This document shows, in pieces, positions 35,574 to 44,036 of a stretch of 64,000 nucleotides of DNA (position 1 is the stretch's first letter; every line of letters begins with the position of its first letter). Where the stretch lies: the NCBI RefSeq assembly GCF_030010625.1, contig NZ_JASCXN010000007.1, forward strand, positions 124,001-188,000. The letters are read 5' to 3'. The notes under the pieces are model-generated. The model did no database searches and was not told the DNA's origin. It was given only the letters and a program-made list of their open reading frames with translations. The stretch comes from Streptomyces sp. CC208A. Lineage in GTDB: Bacteria > Actinomycetota > Actinomycetes > Streptomycetales > Streptomycetaceae. A program made the translations under genes and the position numbers.

Positions 35574-36230
35574 TCAGCGGCCGGTGCCTCGGCCCCCCGC
35601 GCCGCCGACCGTCTCGTCGTCGCCCTCGTCGTCCTCCTCGTCGTCGAAGACGGAGCTGATGTCGAAGCGGCAGACGATCCGCTCCGGGTCGGCCTGCTCG
35701 AAGGGGGCGGCCAGCCACTCCCCCGGCTCCGGGAGGTCCCCGGCCGCGGTGACCCAGAGCGTGGAGTCGCCCTCCTCCAGACCGAACTCCTTGTGCCGGG
35801 AGGCGATCTCGTCGGGCTCGTACTCCCCGAAGAGGACCCCGAGCGCGGCGGCGGTGCCGCGGGGCCCGTCCTCGTCGTGGTCGAGGTCGGTGACGCGCCG
35901 GGCCTGGGCCACCAGCCGCCGCGGCTCCGCCACGGCGTAGTCGCGGCGGATCAGCACGCTCAGAGCGTGTGGTTCGTCAGGTCCGGCGTAGGGCGGCAGC
36001 CCGTCGTCGGCCCCCGGGATCTCGAAGGGGGTCACCTCGTCGTAGCGGTCGTAGAGGAGTTCGTCATAGGTCTCGGCGGCCGTGGCGAGGGCGTTGAACG
36101 CCTCGTACACCGCCGGGTCGTCGTCTCCCGTGCGGCGTTCGACCGCCGCGAGGTGACGGTCCAGTGCGGTCTTGACCGCCTCTGCGGCGGCACGTACCTC
36201 GGCAGCGGTGGGCTGCGCAGCATCAGACAT
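35574..36230 (-). CDS. Conserved acidic protein of unknown function
   Basis: Not recognised as a named family. ATG 36230 (SDAAQPTAAEVRAAAEAVKTALDRHLAAVERRTG) gives 218 residues. It has a helical N-terminal half including YEAFNALATAAETYDELLYDRYDEVTPFEI, a central segment HALSVLIRRDYAVAEPRRLVAQARRVTD, and a very acidic C-terminal tail (SSVFDDEEDDEGDD) ending in Gly/Arg. There is no signal peptide, membrane segment or catalytic motif that I can identify. Codon use is normal. It is divergent from the DUF5703 gene. Confidence 0.7.
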   Translation of the reverse strand: MSDAAQPTAAEVRAAAEAVKTALDRHLAAVERRTGDDDPAVYEAFNALATAAETYDELLYDRYDEVTPFEIPGADDGLPPYAGPDEPHALSVLIRRDYAVAEPRRLVAQARRVTDLDHDEDGPRGTAAALGVLFGEYEPDEIASRHKEFGLEEGDSTLWVTAAGDLPEPGEWLAAPFEQADPERIVCRFDISSVFDDEEDDEGDDETVGGAGGRGTGR

Positions 36231-36277
36231 GGGACAGACGCTATCCGTACCGGGCCCGTGCCCGCACAATAGATGCG

Positions 36278-36466
36278 ATGCCGGAATACGAATTTGTCGA
36301 CGTGTACGTGCCGCGCGGACTCTCCCGAAAGGAGACCGCGCGGCTTCTGACCGACCATGCCGAGTACGGGCACTGGGAGTTGGACCGACTCACCCTGCGC
36401 CGGGACGGCAGCCGCAGAGTGCGGCTGAAGCGGCGGATCATCCGTCAGCTCCGCGCCACCTGGTGA
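36278..36466 (+). CDS. DUF5703-family small basic protein
   Basis: A 62-residue protein, MPEYEFVDVYVPRGLSRKE at the start, rich in Arg in its C-terminal half (RLTLRRDGSRRVRLKRRIIRQL). It matches the small conserved actinobacterial DUF5703 family of unknown function. The arrangement of short beta strands with a basic face could bind nucleic acid, but that is speculation. A terminator follows 10 bases after the stop. Confidence 0.8.
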   Translation: MPEYEFVDVYVPRGLSRKETARLLTDHAEYGHWELDRLTLRRDGSRRVRLKRRIIRQLRATW

Positions 36467-36475
36467 CGGACGTGA

Positions 36476-36504
36476 AAGGGGCCCCGCGCGATGCGGGGCC
36501 CCTT
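36476..36504. terminator. Bidirectional terminator between DUF5703 gene and chpC
   Basis: AAGGGGCCCCGC at 36476-36487 pairs perfectly with its complement at 36493-36504 around a five-base loop, between convergent genes. Confidence 0.85.
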
Positions 36505-36526
36505 CGCGTTCCGTCGGCGGGACGGC

Positions 36527-37366
36527 TCAGGCGCCGCGGCGGGAGCGGCGGTAGACCAGCGAGCCCGCCAGCAGCATCCCCGCGGCGGCCGGCACGATCA
36601 CGCCGAGCGGCGCGGACGAGCCGGTCTCGGCGAGGGCGTCCGGGGTGGCCGGCGGCGGCGTGAGCTGCGGGCCCGGGTGGTTCTCACCGCCTCCCGGACC
36701 GGGCGGCACACCGGGAGTGCCGGGCGTACCCGGAGTACTGGGCGTACCCGGGGTCTCCGGCGTGCCAGGGGTGCCGGGGGTCTCCGGCGTACCGGGCGTG
36801 CCCGGGGTCTCCGGCGTACCGGGGGTTCCGGGGGTCTCCGGCGTACGGGGGGTCTCCGGCGTACGGGGAGTCTCCGGGGTCTCCCCGTAGCCGCCCGGCT
36901 CCTCGCCGTAGCCGCCGGGCTCCTCCTCGCCGTAGCCGGTGTCGGGGTTCCCGGCGTTGGCGCAGTCGTTGCCCGCGGCCGGGTTGCCGAGGCCGATGCC
37001 CGTGACGCTGTTGCCGCACGCGTTGACGGGGACGTCGACCGGCACCACCACGGTGTTGCCGGAGGCCACGCCCGGGGAGTCGCTCGCGTGCGCGTCGCCG
37101 GACGCGCCGGCGCCGGCCTGCGCGGGGATGTTCGCGCAGGAGTTGCCCATCGCCGGGTTGAGCACCCCGATGACGTTGACGGTGTTGCCGCAGGCGTTGA
37201 TCGGGGCGTGGACCGGGACCTGCACGGTGTTCCCGGACGCGACGCCGGGTGAGTTCGCGGCCGTACCGTTCGCGGCGGAATCCGCCTGAGCGAGACCGCC
37301 GCCGAGCGCGAAGACGCCTCCGGCCGCCGCGACGGTGATGAGGCTCTTGCGCGTGACCTGTCGCAT
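36527..37366 (-). CDS. chpC: Long chaplin with two chaplin domains and sortase signal
   Basis: A cell-wall-anchored hydrophobic protein that assembles into amyloid-like fibrils on aerial hyphae. ATG 37366 ([27 protein letters not shown]) is a Sec signal peptide. The two chaplin domains are at about 39-78 (Cys59, Cys77) and 98-136 (Cys117, Cys135). A Gly/Glu then Thr-Pro-rich linker at 150-240 is built of repeated TPETPGTPG units. The C-terminus has the sortase motif LAETG at 245-249, a hydrophobic helix and a basic tail RRSRRGA. The linker is probably a wall-spanning spacer of variable length. It lies beside short chaplin chpH, matching the chpC-chpH pair of S. coelicolor. Confidence 0.94.
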   Translation of the reverse strand: MRQVTRKSLITVAAAGGVFALGGGLAQADSAANGTAANSPGVASGNTVQVPVHAPINACGNTVNVIGVLNPAMGNSCANIPAQAGAGASGDAHASDSPGVASGNTVVVPVDVPVNACGNSVTGIGLGNPAAGNDCANAGNPDTGYGEEEPGGYGEEPGGYGETPETPRTPETPRTPETPGTPGTPETPGTPGTPETPGTPGTPETPGTPSTPGTPGTPGVPPGPGGGENHPGPQLTPPPATPDALAETGSSAPLGVIVPAAAGMLLAGSLVYRRSRRGA

Positions 37367-37450
37367 AGCTTGCTTACCTGCCTTCTCGGCATTCGCCTGA
37401 TCGGCTTGGGTTGAGGGCCACCGGGCCCGTGCCCGGGGCGGAATGGCCAC

Positions 37451-37485
37451 CGGCCCCGGAGTGCATGGCACGCACTCCGGGGCCG
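37451..37485 (-). terminator. Terminator after chpH
   Basis: CGGCCCCGGAGTGC at 37451-37464 pairs perfectly with its complement at 37472-37485 around a seven-base loop, 36 bases past the chpH stop, separating it from chpC downstream. Confidence 0.8.
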
Positions 37486-37520
37486 GACCGGCTCACCCCC
37501 TCAGGGGGCGGGGCACAACG

Positions 37521-37754
37521 TCAGGCGTTGACGCAGGTGTTGCCGAAGGCGGGGTTCAGCAGCCCGATCACGGAGACCGTGTTGCCGCAGACGTTGACCG
37601 GCACGTGGACCGGGACCTGCACGACGTTGCCCGAGAGGACACCGGGGGAACCGATGGCCGCACCCTGGGCACCGGCGTCGGCGACGGCCATGCCCGCACC
37701 CGCGAGAACCAGACCGCCCGTGGCAGCCGCAGCAGCGACGACCTTCTTGATCAT
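37521..37754 (-). CDS. chpH: Short chaplin ChpH
   Basis: A 77-residue secreted surfactant protein of aerial hyphae and spores. ATG 37754 is preceded by AGGAGG with ideal spacing. Residues 1-26 are a signal peptide ending AVA; the mature chaplin domain is SPGVLSGNVVQVPVHVPVNVCGNTVSV with Cys56 and Cys74 forming the conserved disulfide. The sequence is nearly that of S. coelicolor ChpH as I remember it. It has its own terminator, so it is probably expressed separately from chpC, under developmental control. Confidence 0.95.
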   Translation of the reverse strand: MIKKVVAAAAATGGLVLAGAGMAVADAGAQGAAIGSPGVLSGNVVQVPVHVPVNVCGNTVSVIGLLNPAFGNTCVNA

Positions 37755-37820
37755 TATTCCTCCTAGTTGACAATGCGGACCCAGCCGCGGACCGCATCAC
37801 CTGTAACGAGGGGGAAGGGA

Positions 37821-37837
37821 GGGGGCTACGAGCCCCC
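37821..37837 (-). terminator. Hairpin after the M20 peptidase gene
   Basis: GGGGGCT-ACG-AGCCCCC lies 61 bases past the M20 peptidase stop on the minus strand, in the spacer before chpH. It could be a terminator; it is also within the chpH upstream region. Confidence 0.55.
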
Positions 37838-37897
37838 GGGGTCATTCACTCTTTCCGGGCACGGGCAAACGGACGGTCGAATTCGGTGGCCCTCCGG

Positions 37898-39223
37898 TCA
37901 GCAGGCGTCGAGGAAACGGTCCAGGACGCGCACGCCGAACTTCAGGCCGTCGACCGGGACGCGCTCGTCGACGCCGTGGAACATGCCGGCGAAGTCAAGG
38001 TCCGGCGGCAGCTGGAGCGGGGCGAAGCCGAAGCAGCGGATGCCGAGGTCGTCGAAGGACTTGGCGTCGGTGCCGCCGGAGAGCATGTACGGGACGGCGC
38101 GGGCGATCGGGTCCTCGGCGCGCAGGGCGAGCTGCATGGCGTCGACGAGGGCGCCGTCGAAGCTGGTCTCCAGGGCCTTGTCGCCGTGCACGTCCTCCCG
38201 CTTCACCTTGGGGCCGAGGATCCGGTCGAGGTCGGCGAGGAACTCCTCCTCGTAGCCGGGCAGGAAGCGGCCGTCGACGTGGGCGGTGGCCTGGCCGGGG
38301 ATCACGTTCACCTTGTAGCCGGCGCCGAGCATGGTGGGGGCGGCGGAGTTGCGCAGGGTGGCGCCGACCATCTTGGCGATGCCGCCGAGCTTGGCGAGGG
38401 TGGCGTCCATGTCCTCGGGGTCGAGCGGGGTGCCGAGCGCGTCGGACAGCTCGTCGAGGAAACTGCGGACGGTCTTGGTCACGCGGACCGGCCACTGGTG
38501 GCGGCCGAGCCGGCCGACGGCCTCGCACAGTTCGGTGATCGCGTTGTCGGAGTTGGTCATCGAGCCGTGCCCGGCCGTGCCCTCGACGGTGAGCCGCATC
38601 CAGTGCATGCCCTTCTGGGCCGTCTCGACCAGGTAGAGCCGCAGGTTCTCGTTGACGGTGAAGGAGAAGCCGCCGACCTCGCCGATCGCCTCGGTGACGC
38701 CGTCGAAGAGGTCCCGGTGCCGGTCGACGAGGTGGCGGGCGCCGTAGGTGCCGCCGGCCTCCTCGTCGGCGAGGAAGGCGAGGACGACGTCGCGCGGGGG
38801 CTTGCGGCCGCTGCGCAGCCGGTCGCGGACGACCGCGAGAGTCATCGCGTCCATGTCCTTCATGTCGACGGCGCCGCGGCCCCACACGCAGCCGTCGGCG
38901 ACCTCGCCGGAGAAGGGGTGGTGGGTCCAGTCGGCGGCGTCGGCCGGCACGACGTCGGTGTGCCCGTGGATGAGCAGCGCCGGACGGGAGGGGTCCTCGC
39001 CCTCGATGCGGGCCACGGTGGAGGCCCGGCCCTTGTGGGACTCGATGATCCTCGGTTCGAGCCCCACCTCGGCGAGCTTCTCCGCGACGTACTCGGCCGC
39101 GGCGCGCTCCCCGGGGCCGGAGTGGTCTCCGTAGTTGCTGGTGTCGATGCGGATGAGGTCCCGGCAGAGGTCGACGACCTCGTCCTCGCCCGAGACGGTC
39201 CGGCCGGTGTTCGACTCGCTCAC
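37898..39223 (-). CDS. M20/M28-type zinc peptidase or deacylase
   Basis: A 441-residue metallopeptidase of the M20 (ArgE/DapE/CPG2) superfamily, with GTG 39223 (SESNTGRTVSGEDEVVDLCRDL) preceded by GGGAGGAAGC. Zinc motifs are LLIHGHTDVVPAD (His-x-Asp), WGRGAVDMKDMDA (bridging Asp) and FLADEEAGG (Glu-Glu). The dimerisation lid contains GTAGHGSM and ..VIPGQATAHVDGRFLPG. These enzymes cut dipeptides or N-acyl amino acids; the substrate is not specified. It is a soluble cytoplasmic enzyme with no operon partner. Confidence 0.92.
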   Translation of the reverse strand: MSESNTGRTVSGEDEVVDLCRDLIRIDTSNYGDHSGPGERAAAEYVAEKLAEVGLEPRIIESHKGRASTVARIEGEDPSRPALLIHGHTDVVPADAADWTHHPFSGEVADGCVWGRGAVDMKDMDAMTLAVVRDRLRSGRKPPRDVVLAFLADEEAGGTYGARHLVDRHRDLFDGVTEAIGEVGGFSFTVNENLRLYLVETAQKGMHWMRLTVEGTAGHGSMTNSDNAITELCEAVGRLGRHQWPVRVTKTVRSFLDELSDALGTPLDPEDMDATLAKLGGIAKMVGATLRNSAAPTMLGAGYKVNVIPGQATAHVDGRFLPGYEEEFLADLDRILGPKVKREDVHGDKALETSFDGALVDAMQLALRAEDPIARAVPYMLSGGTDAKSFDDLGIRCFGFAPLQLPPDLDFAGMFHGVDERVPVDGLKFGVRVLDRFLDAC

Positions 39224-39402
39224 GCTGCTTCCTCCCACGACGTGCCCCCTGTGCCTGCTCTGCTGGTCGTCCCATCCTCCCGCGCCCCCGCCCAGGCGGC
39301 GCAAGGGTGTCCGGCGGGCGAGGGGGGTGGTGATCGGCCACCCCGATTGTTTGCTATGGTTTCCCTCGTCGGAACGGCCCAGAGCCGCGAGACACACACC
39401 CT

Positions 39403-39490
39403 GTCCGGGTGGCGGAATGGCAGACGCGCTAGCTTGAGGTGCTAGTGCCCTTTATCGGGCGTGGGGGTTCAAGTCCCCCCTCGGACACCA
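39403..39490 (+). tRNA. tRNA-Leu (anticodon GAG)
   Basis: An 88-base class II tRNA with encoded CCA. The acceptor stem GTCCGGG pairs with CTCGGAC (one G-T); the anticodon stem CTAGC/GCTAG encloses loop TTGAGGT with anticodon GAG at 39436-39438; the long variable arm is GCCCTTTATCGGGC and the T-arm GGGGGTTCAAGTCCCCC. It decodes CUC and CUU leucine codons. A terminator hairpin follows four bases later. No integrase or att duplication is near. Confidence 0.97.
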
Positions 39491-39493
39491 GAA

Positions 39494-39527
39494 GAAGTCC
39501 CGGTCGAGCTCTATCGGCCGGGACTTC
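39494..39527 (+). terminator. tRNA-Leu terminator
   Basis: GAAGTCCCGG at 39494-39503 pairs perfectly with CCGGGACTTC at 39518-39527, starting four bases after the tRNA 3' end. Confidence 0.8.
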
Positions 39528-39558
39528 GGCGTATGTCGGACCGTGGTGAGGCGGAGCG

Positions 39559-40512
39559 GTGAGAAGGAAGCGGGTGCCGGTCGCGCCGCTGCCGCAGCGT
39601 GAGGGGATCGATCCGGTACGGATCCGGCTGCCGGAGGATCCGGAGGGGGCCTGGCCGACCGTGGGGGCGTATCTGCTCGGGCGGTACGGGGCGGCGGTCG
39701 GTGCGGAGCGGATCGGCGCGATGCTGGACGCGGGGCGGTTCGTGGGGGCCGACGGGCGGGCGGCGGCGGGCTCGGAGCCGTACGAGCCGGGGCGGTGGCT
39801 GTGGTTCCACCGGGACCTGCCGGTCGAGGAACCGGTGCCGTTCGAGATCGGGATCGTGCGCCGGGACGAGCGGATCGTGGTCGCGGACAAGCCGCACTTC
39901 CTGGCGACGACCCCGCGCGGGCGGCATGTGACGCAGACGGCGCTGGCGCGGCTGCGGGCCGGGCTCGGGCTGCCGGCGCTCCAGCCGGCGCACCGGCTCG
40001 ACCGGCTGACGGCGGGCCTGGTGCTGTTCGTGGTGCGGCCCGAGGACCGGGGGGCGTACCAGCTGCTGTTCAAGGAGCGGCGGGTACGCAAGGAGTACGA
40101 GGCGGTGGCGCCGTACGACCCCGGGGTGGGGCTGCCGGTGACGGTGCGGAGCCGGATCGAGAAGGAGCGGGGGGTGCCGGCCGCCCGGGAGGTGCCGGGC
40201 GAGCCGAACGCGGTGAGCCGGATCGAGCTGGTGGAGCGGCGGGGCGGGCTCGGGCGGTACCGGCTGCTGCCGGAGACCGGGCGGACGCATCAGCTGCGGG
40301 TGCACATGAACGCGCTGGGGCTGCCGATCCTGGACGATCCGCTCTATCCGGTGGTGCGGGAGGACGGGCCGGAGGACTACCGGCGGCCGCTGCGGCTGCT
40401 CGCGCGGACGCTGGAGTTCGCCGACCCGTTCACGGGTGAGGAGAGGCGGTTCGAGAGCCGCCTCTCGCTCGGCTCGCTCGATGTGCTCGGTTCGCTCAGT
40501 GGCCTCGGCTGA
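39559..40512 (+). CDS. RluA-family pseudouridine synthase
   Basis: A 317-residue RluA-type enzyme that isomerises uridine to pseudouridine in rRNA or tRNA. GTG 39559 (RRKRVPVAPLPQREGIDP). The catalytic loop AHRLDRLTAGL holds the essential Asp, and RTHQLRVHMNALGLPILDDPLY is the RNA-binding signature. The N-terminal 90 residues form an actinobacterial extension in place of a clear S4 domain. The target uridine is unknown. It is convergent with the MBL gene, with the stops only about 15 bases apart and overlapping in shadow. Confidence 0.9.
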   Translation: MRRKRVPVAPLPQREGIDPVRIRLPEDPEGAWPTVGAYLLGRYGAAVGAERIGAMLDAGRFVGADGRAAAGSEPYEPGRWLWFHRDLPVEEPVPFEIGIVRRDERIVVADKPHFLATTPRGRHVTQTALARLRAGLGLPALQPAHRLDRLTAGLVLFVVRPEDRGAYQLLFKERRVRKEYEAVAPYDPGVGLPVTVRSRIEKERGVPAAREVPGEPNAVSRIELVERRGGLGRYRLLPETGRTHQLRVHMNALGLPILDDPLYPVVREDGPEDYRRPLRLLARTLEFADPFTGEERRFESRLSLGSLDVLGSLSGLG

Positions 40513-41125
40513 GCCATTCCTCCAGGTGCGGGGCCTCCTCGCCGATGGTGGTGGAGTCGCCGTGGCCGGTGCGGACGGTCGTCTCCGGGGGGAGCGTGAG
40601 GAGCTTCTCGCGGATCGAGTCGACGATCGTCGGGAAGTCGGAGAAGGACCGGCCGGTGGCGCCGGGGCCGCCCTGGAAGAGGGTGTCGCCGGTGAAGACG
40701 GTGCCCAGGTCGGGGGCGTACAGGCAGACCGCCCCGGGGGCGTGGCCGGGGGTGTGGAGGACCTTCAGGTCGGTGCCGGCGATGGTGAGGACCTGTCCGT
40801 CGGCGAGTTCGCCGTCGGGGGTGTGGTCGGGGTGGGTGAGCTTCCACAGCGGCTGGTCGGCGGGGTGGAGCAGGATGCGGGCGCCGGTGGCGGCGGCGAG
40901 CGCGGGGGCCGCGCCGACGTGGTCGTCGTGGGCGTGGGTGCAGACGATGGCGCGCAGGGTGCGGCCGTCGAGGGCGGTGAGGATCGCGGCGGGGTCGTGG
41001 GCGGCGTCGACGACGATCGCCTCGGTGTCGTCGCCGACGATCCAGACGTTGTTGTCGACGTCCCACGTGGAGCCGTCGAGGCTGAAGGTGCCGGAGGTGA
41101 CCAGGTGGTCGATGCGGGCGGTCAT
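40496..41125 (-). CDS. MBL-fold hydrolase paired with mscR
   Basis: A 209-residue metallo-beta-lactamase-fold protein. The metal motif THAHDDH holds His64, His66, Asp68 and His69; His128 and Asp147 follow (TPGHAPG, FTGDTLF). Glyoxalase-II-like thioester hydrolases have this layout. Its ATG shares one base with the mscR stop (TGATG), so the two are translationally coupled. I infer that it hydrolyses the S-formylmycothiol made by MscR, releasing formate and free mycothiol. This fits its place but is not proven by sequence. Its 3' end overlaps the RluA gene's end by 17 bases. Confidence 0.88.
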   Translation of the reverse strand: MTARIDHLVTSGTFSLDGSTWDVDNNVWIVGDDTEAIVVDAAHDPAAILTALDGRTLRAIVCTHAHDDHVGAAPALAAATGARILLHPADQPLWKLTHPDHTPDGELADGQVLTIAGTDLKVLHTPGHAPGAVCLYAPDLGTVFTGDTLFQGGPGATGRSFSDFPTIVDSIREKLLTLPPETTVRTGHGDSTTIGEEAPHLEEWLSRGH

Positions 41126-42210
41126 CACAGCACCACCACCGAGCGCAGCACGTCGCCGTCGTGCATGCGGGCGAAGGCCTTCTCGACCTCGTCGAGGGCG
41201 ATGGTCTCGGTGACGAAGGCGCCGAGGTCGACGCGGCCCTGCCGGTGCAGGTCGATGAGCATCGGGAAGTCGCGGGACGGCAGGCAGTCGCCGTACCAGG
41301 AGGACGTGAGGGAGCCGCCGCGGCCGAAGACGTCGAGGAGCGGGAGTTCGAGCTTCATCTCGGGGGTGGGGACGCCGACGAGGACGACGGTGCCGGCGAG
41401 GTCGCGGGCGTAGAAGGCCTGCCGGTACGTCTCCGGGCGGCCGACGGCCTCGATGACGACGTCGGCGCCGAAGCCGCCGGTGAGTTCGCGGATCGCCTCG
41501 ACGGGGTCGGCGGTACGGGAGTCGACGGTGTGGGTGGCGCCCATCTCCTTCGCCTTGGCCAGTTTCCGCTCGTCGATGTCGACGGCGATGATCCTCGCGG
41601 CGCCGGCGAGGCGGGCGCCGACGATCGCGGCGTCGCCCACGCCTCCGCAGCCGATGACGGCGACGGTGTCGCCGCGGGAGACGTTCCCGGTGTTGATCGC
41701 GGCGCCGATGCCGGCCATCACGCCGCAGCCGAGGAGGCCGGCGATCTCGGGGGCGACGGCCGGGTCGACCTTGGTGCACTGGCCGGCGGCGACGAGGGTC
41801 TTCTCGGCGAAGGCGCCGATGCCGAGGGCCGGGGAGAGCTCCGTGCCGTCGAGCAGCGTCATCCGCTGCCGCGCGTTGTGGGTGTCGAAGCAGTACCAGG
41901 GGCGGCCGCGGCGGCAGGCGCGGCACTGGCCGCAGACGGCCCGCCAGTTGAGGATCACGTAGTCGCCGGGGGCGACGTCGGTGACGCCCTCGCCGACGGA
42001 CTCGACGGTTCCCGCGGCCTCGTGGCCGAGGAGGAAGGGGAAGTCGTCGTTGATCCCGCCCTGCTTGTAGTGGAGGTCGGTGTGGCAGACGCCGCAGGCC
42101 TGGATCTTCACGACGGCCTCGCCGGGGCCCGGGTCGGGGACGACGACGGTCTCGATCCGCACCGGCTCGTTCCGGCCGGGGGCGACGACCCCCCGCACGT
42201 GCTGTGGCAT
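41125..42210 (-). CDS. mscR: S-(hydroxymethyl)mycothiol dehydrogenase
   Basis: A 361-residue zinc medium-chain alcohol dehydrogenase that oxidises the mycothiol-formaldehyde adduct with NAD+, also active on S-nitrosomycothiol. ATG 42210 ([21 protein letters not shown]). The catalytic zinc site includes Cys39 and His63 ([16 protein letters not shown]); the structural zinc has Cys93, Cys96, Cys99 and Cys107. The Rossmann motif is [13 protein letters not shown]. The N-terminus and ...[20 protein letters not shown] match the mycothiol-specific subfamily. It links to mshC, 15 kb away, as user and maker of the same thiol. Confidence 0.93.
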   Translation of the reverse strand: MPQHVRGVVAPGRNEPVRIETVVVPDPGPGEAVVKIQACGVCHTDLHYKQGGINDDFPFLLGHEAAGTVESVGEGVTDVAPGDYVILNWRAVCGQCRACRRGRPWYCFDTHNARQRMTLLDGTELSPALGIGAFAEKTLVAAGQCTKVDPAVAPEIAGLLGCGVMAGIGAAINTGNVSRGDTVAVIGCGGVGDAAIVGARLAGAARIIAVDIDERKLAKAKEMGATHTVDSRTADPVEAIRELTGGFGADVVIEAVGRPETYRQAFYARDLAGTVVLVGVPTPEMKLELPLLDVFGRGGSLTSSWYGDCLPSRDFPMLIDLHRQGRVDLGAFVTETIALDEVEKAFARMHDGDVLRSVVVL

Positions 42211-42280
42211 CGCTGGCTTCCCTTCGGCCGAGAGGATCTTGTGAACCTCCTGCGTACCACTATCTCCTGATAAAAGGCGA

Positions 42281-42309
42281 GACCCCCGCAGGTCTTGCCT
42301 GCGGGGGTC
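42281..42309 (-). terminator. Terminator after the amino-acid permease gene
   Basis: A perfect 12-bp stem (GACCCCCGCAGG at 42281-42292, complement at 42298-42309, loop TCTTG). On the minus strand it is followed by TCTCGCCTTTTA. It separates the permease from mscR. Confidence 0.85.
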
Positions 42310-42380
42310 CGCCGCTCCCGTGGGGGGAGTCGAGGGGAGGAGCGCCCGGCCGGGGCCGCTCAGCCGCTCGGTCGGGTCGC

Positions 42381-43838
42381 TCAGTCGCGGGTGCCGGCGG
42401 TCTGCCGGACCCGGCCGCGGACCAGGAACCAGCCGCCGACGAGGGCCGCGGCGATGAGCGGCAGGCAGTTGACGGTGGTGCGGCTGATGCCGCCGTCCAT
42501 CCACATCAGGACCAGGACGGAGCCGAGGAAGAGCAGGGTCACGATCTGGGTGTACGGGGCCCAGGGCAGCCGGTAGGAGGGGCGGACGAGCCTGCCCTGC
42601 TCGGAGCGGCGGACGAAGAGCAGCGAGCAGATCATGATCATCGCCCAGGTGCCGATGATGCCGATGGAGGCGAAGTTCAGGACCAGTTCGAAGGCGTCCT
42701 CGGGCATCCTGGCGTTGAGGACGACGCCGACGACGCCGAAGCCCGCGGTGAGCAGGATGCCGCCGTAGGGCACGCCGCCCTTGTTCATGACGCCGGTGAA
42801 CTTGGGCGCGGAGCCGGCCAGCGACATGGAGCGCAGGATGCGGCCGGTGGAGTACAGGCCGGAGTTGAGGCTGGAGAGGGCGGCGGTGAGGACGACGAGG
42901 TTCATCACACCGGCGGCGCCGGGGACGCCGAGCTTGTCGAAGACGGTGACGAAGGGGCTCTGGTCGGCGGAGTAGGCGGTGTACGGGAGGATCAGCGCGA
43001 GCAGGATCACCGAGCCGACGTAGAAGAGGCCGACGCGCCACATGATCGAGTTGATCGCCTTCGGCATGATCTTCTCGGGGTTCTCGGTCTCGCCGGCGGC
43101 GACGCCGCACAGCTCGACGGAGGCGTAGGCGAAGACGACGCCCTGGATGAGCAGGAGCATCGGCATCATGCCGTTGGGGAAGATGCCGCCGTGGTCGGCG
43201 ATGTTGGCGAGGCCGGGGGTGGAGCCGCCGACGTCGTGCGAGGTGACGACGAGGAAGATGCCGACGAGCATGAAGGCGACGAGCGCGGCGACCTTGATGA
43301 TGGCGAACCAGAACTCCATCTCGCCGAAGTACTTCACCGAGATGAGGTTGGCGGCGAGGACGACCGCGAGGGCGATCAGGGCGAGGATCCACTGCGGGAC
43401 GTCGCTGAACATCGACCAGAAGTGGGCGTAGGTGGCCGCGGCGGTGATGTCGGCGACGGCGGTGGTCGACCAGTTGAGGAAGTAGAGCCAGCCGGCCGTG
43501 TAGGCGCCCTTCTCGCCCATGAACTCGCGGGCGTAGGAGACGAAGGCGCCGGAGGACGGGCGGTAGAGCACCAGCTCGCCGAGGGCCCGGACCACGAGGA
43601 AGGCGAAGACGCCGCAGACCGCGTACGCGATGAAGAGCGAGGGGCCGGCGCTGGCCATGCGGCCGCCGGCGCCGAGGAAGAGCCCGGTGCCGATGGCGCC
43701 GCCGATGGCGATCATGTTGATGTGCCGGGACTTGAGGTCCTTGCGGTATCCGGCGTCGCCTGCGTCCACGTGGGGGGAGGCGGCCGGGTCCGCCGGAGCG
43801 GCGGACAGCGGCTCGGCCGCGATGACGCGGTCAGTCAT
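42381..43838 (-). CDS. Amino-acid permease, APC superfamily (AAT family)
   Basis: A 485-residue, twelve-helix secondary transporter. The N-terminus [28 protein letters not shown] is the AAT/GABA-permease signature around the substrate site, with later motifs such as [19 protein letters not shown] and [16 protein letters not shown]. It resembles L-asparagine and GABA permeases, but the exact amino acid is not decidable. It begins at ATG 43838 and is bounded by a terminator. The upstream 200 bases hold the promoter, including an AT-rich patch at 43940-43990. Confidence 0.92.
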   Translation of the reverse strand: MTDRVIAAEPLSAAPADPAASPHVDAGDAGYRKDLKSRHINMIAIGGAIGTGLFLGAGGRMASAGPSLFIAYAVCGVFAFLVVRALGELVLYRPSSGAFVSYAREFMGEKGAYTAGWLYFLNWSTTAVADITAAATYAHFWSMFSDVPQWILALIALAVVLAANLISVKYFGEMEFWFAIIKVAALVAFMLVGIFLVVTSHDVGGSTPGLANIADHGGIFPNGMMPMLLLIQGVVFAYASVELCGVAAGETENPEKIMPKAINSIMWRVGLFYVGSVILLALILPYTAYSADQSPFVTVFDKLGVPGAAGVMNLVVLTAALSSLNSGLYSTGRILRSMSLAGSAPKFTGVMNKGGVPYGGILLTAGFGVVGVVLNARMPEDAFELVLNFASIGIIGTWAMIMICSLLFVRRSEQGRLVRPSYRLPWAPYTQIVTLLFLGSVLVLMWMDGGISRTTVNCLPLIAAALVGGWFLVRGRVRQTAGTRD

Positions 43839-44036
43839 GAAGTTGTTCGCCTTCGTGAGGAGGGTCTGTGCGGTACCCGGCCGGCTCCCGGAGCCCCTTC
43901 GCGGGGGTCACCCCGGGGCGGCCAGCCGACATCCTCACGGTAAGGACCACTCACTGACTGTGATCGAATTCACTGAACGCCCTGATTTGAGCTAGTTCAG
44001 AGGTTACGCGGGGGTAAGGCGGAGTCGTCCCCCGCG
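43839..44036. other. Spacer between permease and gntR
   Basis: 198 bases between minus-strand genes. It must carry the permease promoter; the locally AT-rich part at about 43935-43990 (TAAGGACCACTCACTGACTG) is the likeliest site. No gene or strong hairpin is visible. Confidence 0.4.

Noticed and set aside
36645..36890. Val-Pro-Gly-rich plus-strand frame opposite the chpC linker
   Set aside because: It is the antisense reading of the Thr-Pro repeats, not an elastin-like gene.
39403..39527. Integration site at the tRNA-Leu
   Set aside because: There is no integrase, no repeated tRNA 3' end, and flanking genes are core housekeeping genes in expected order.
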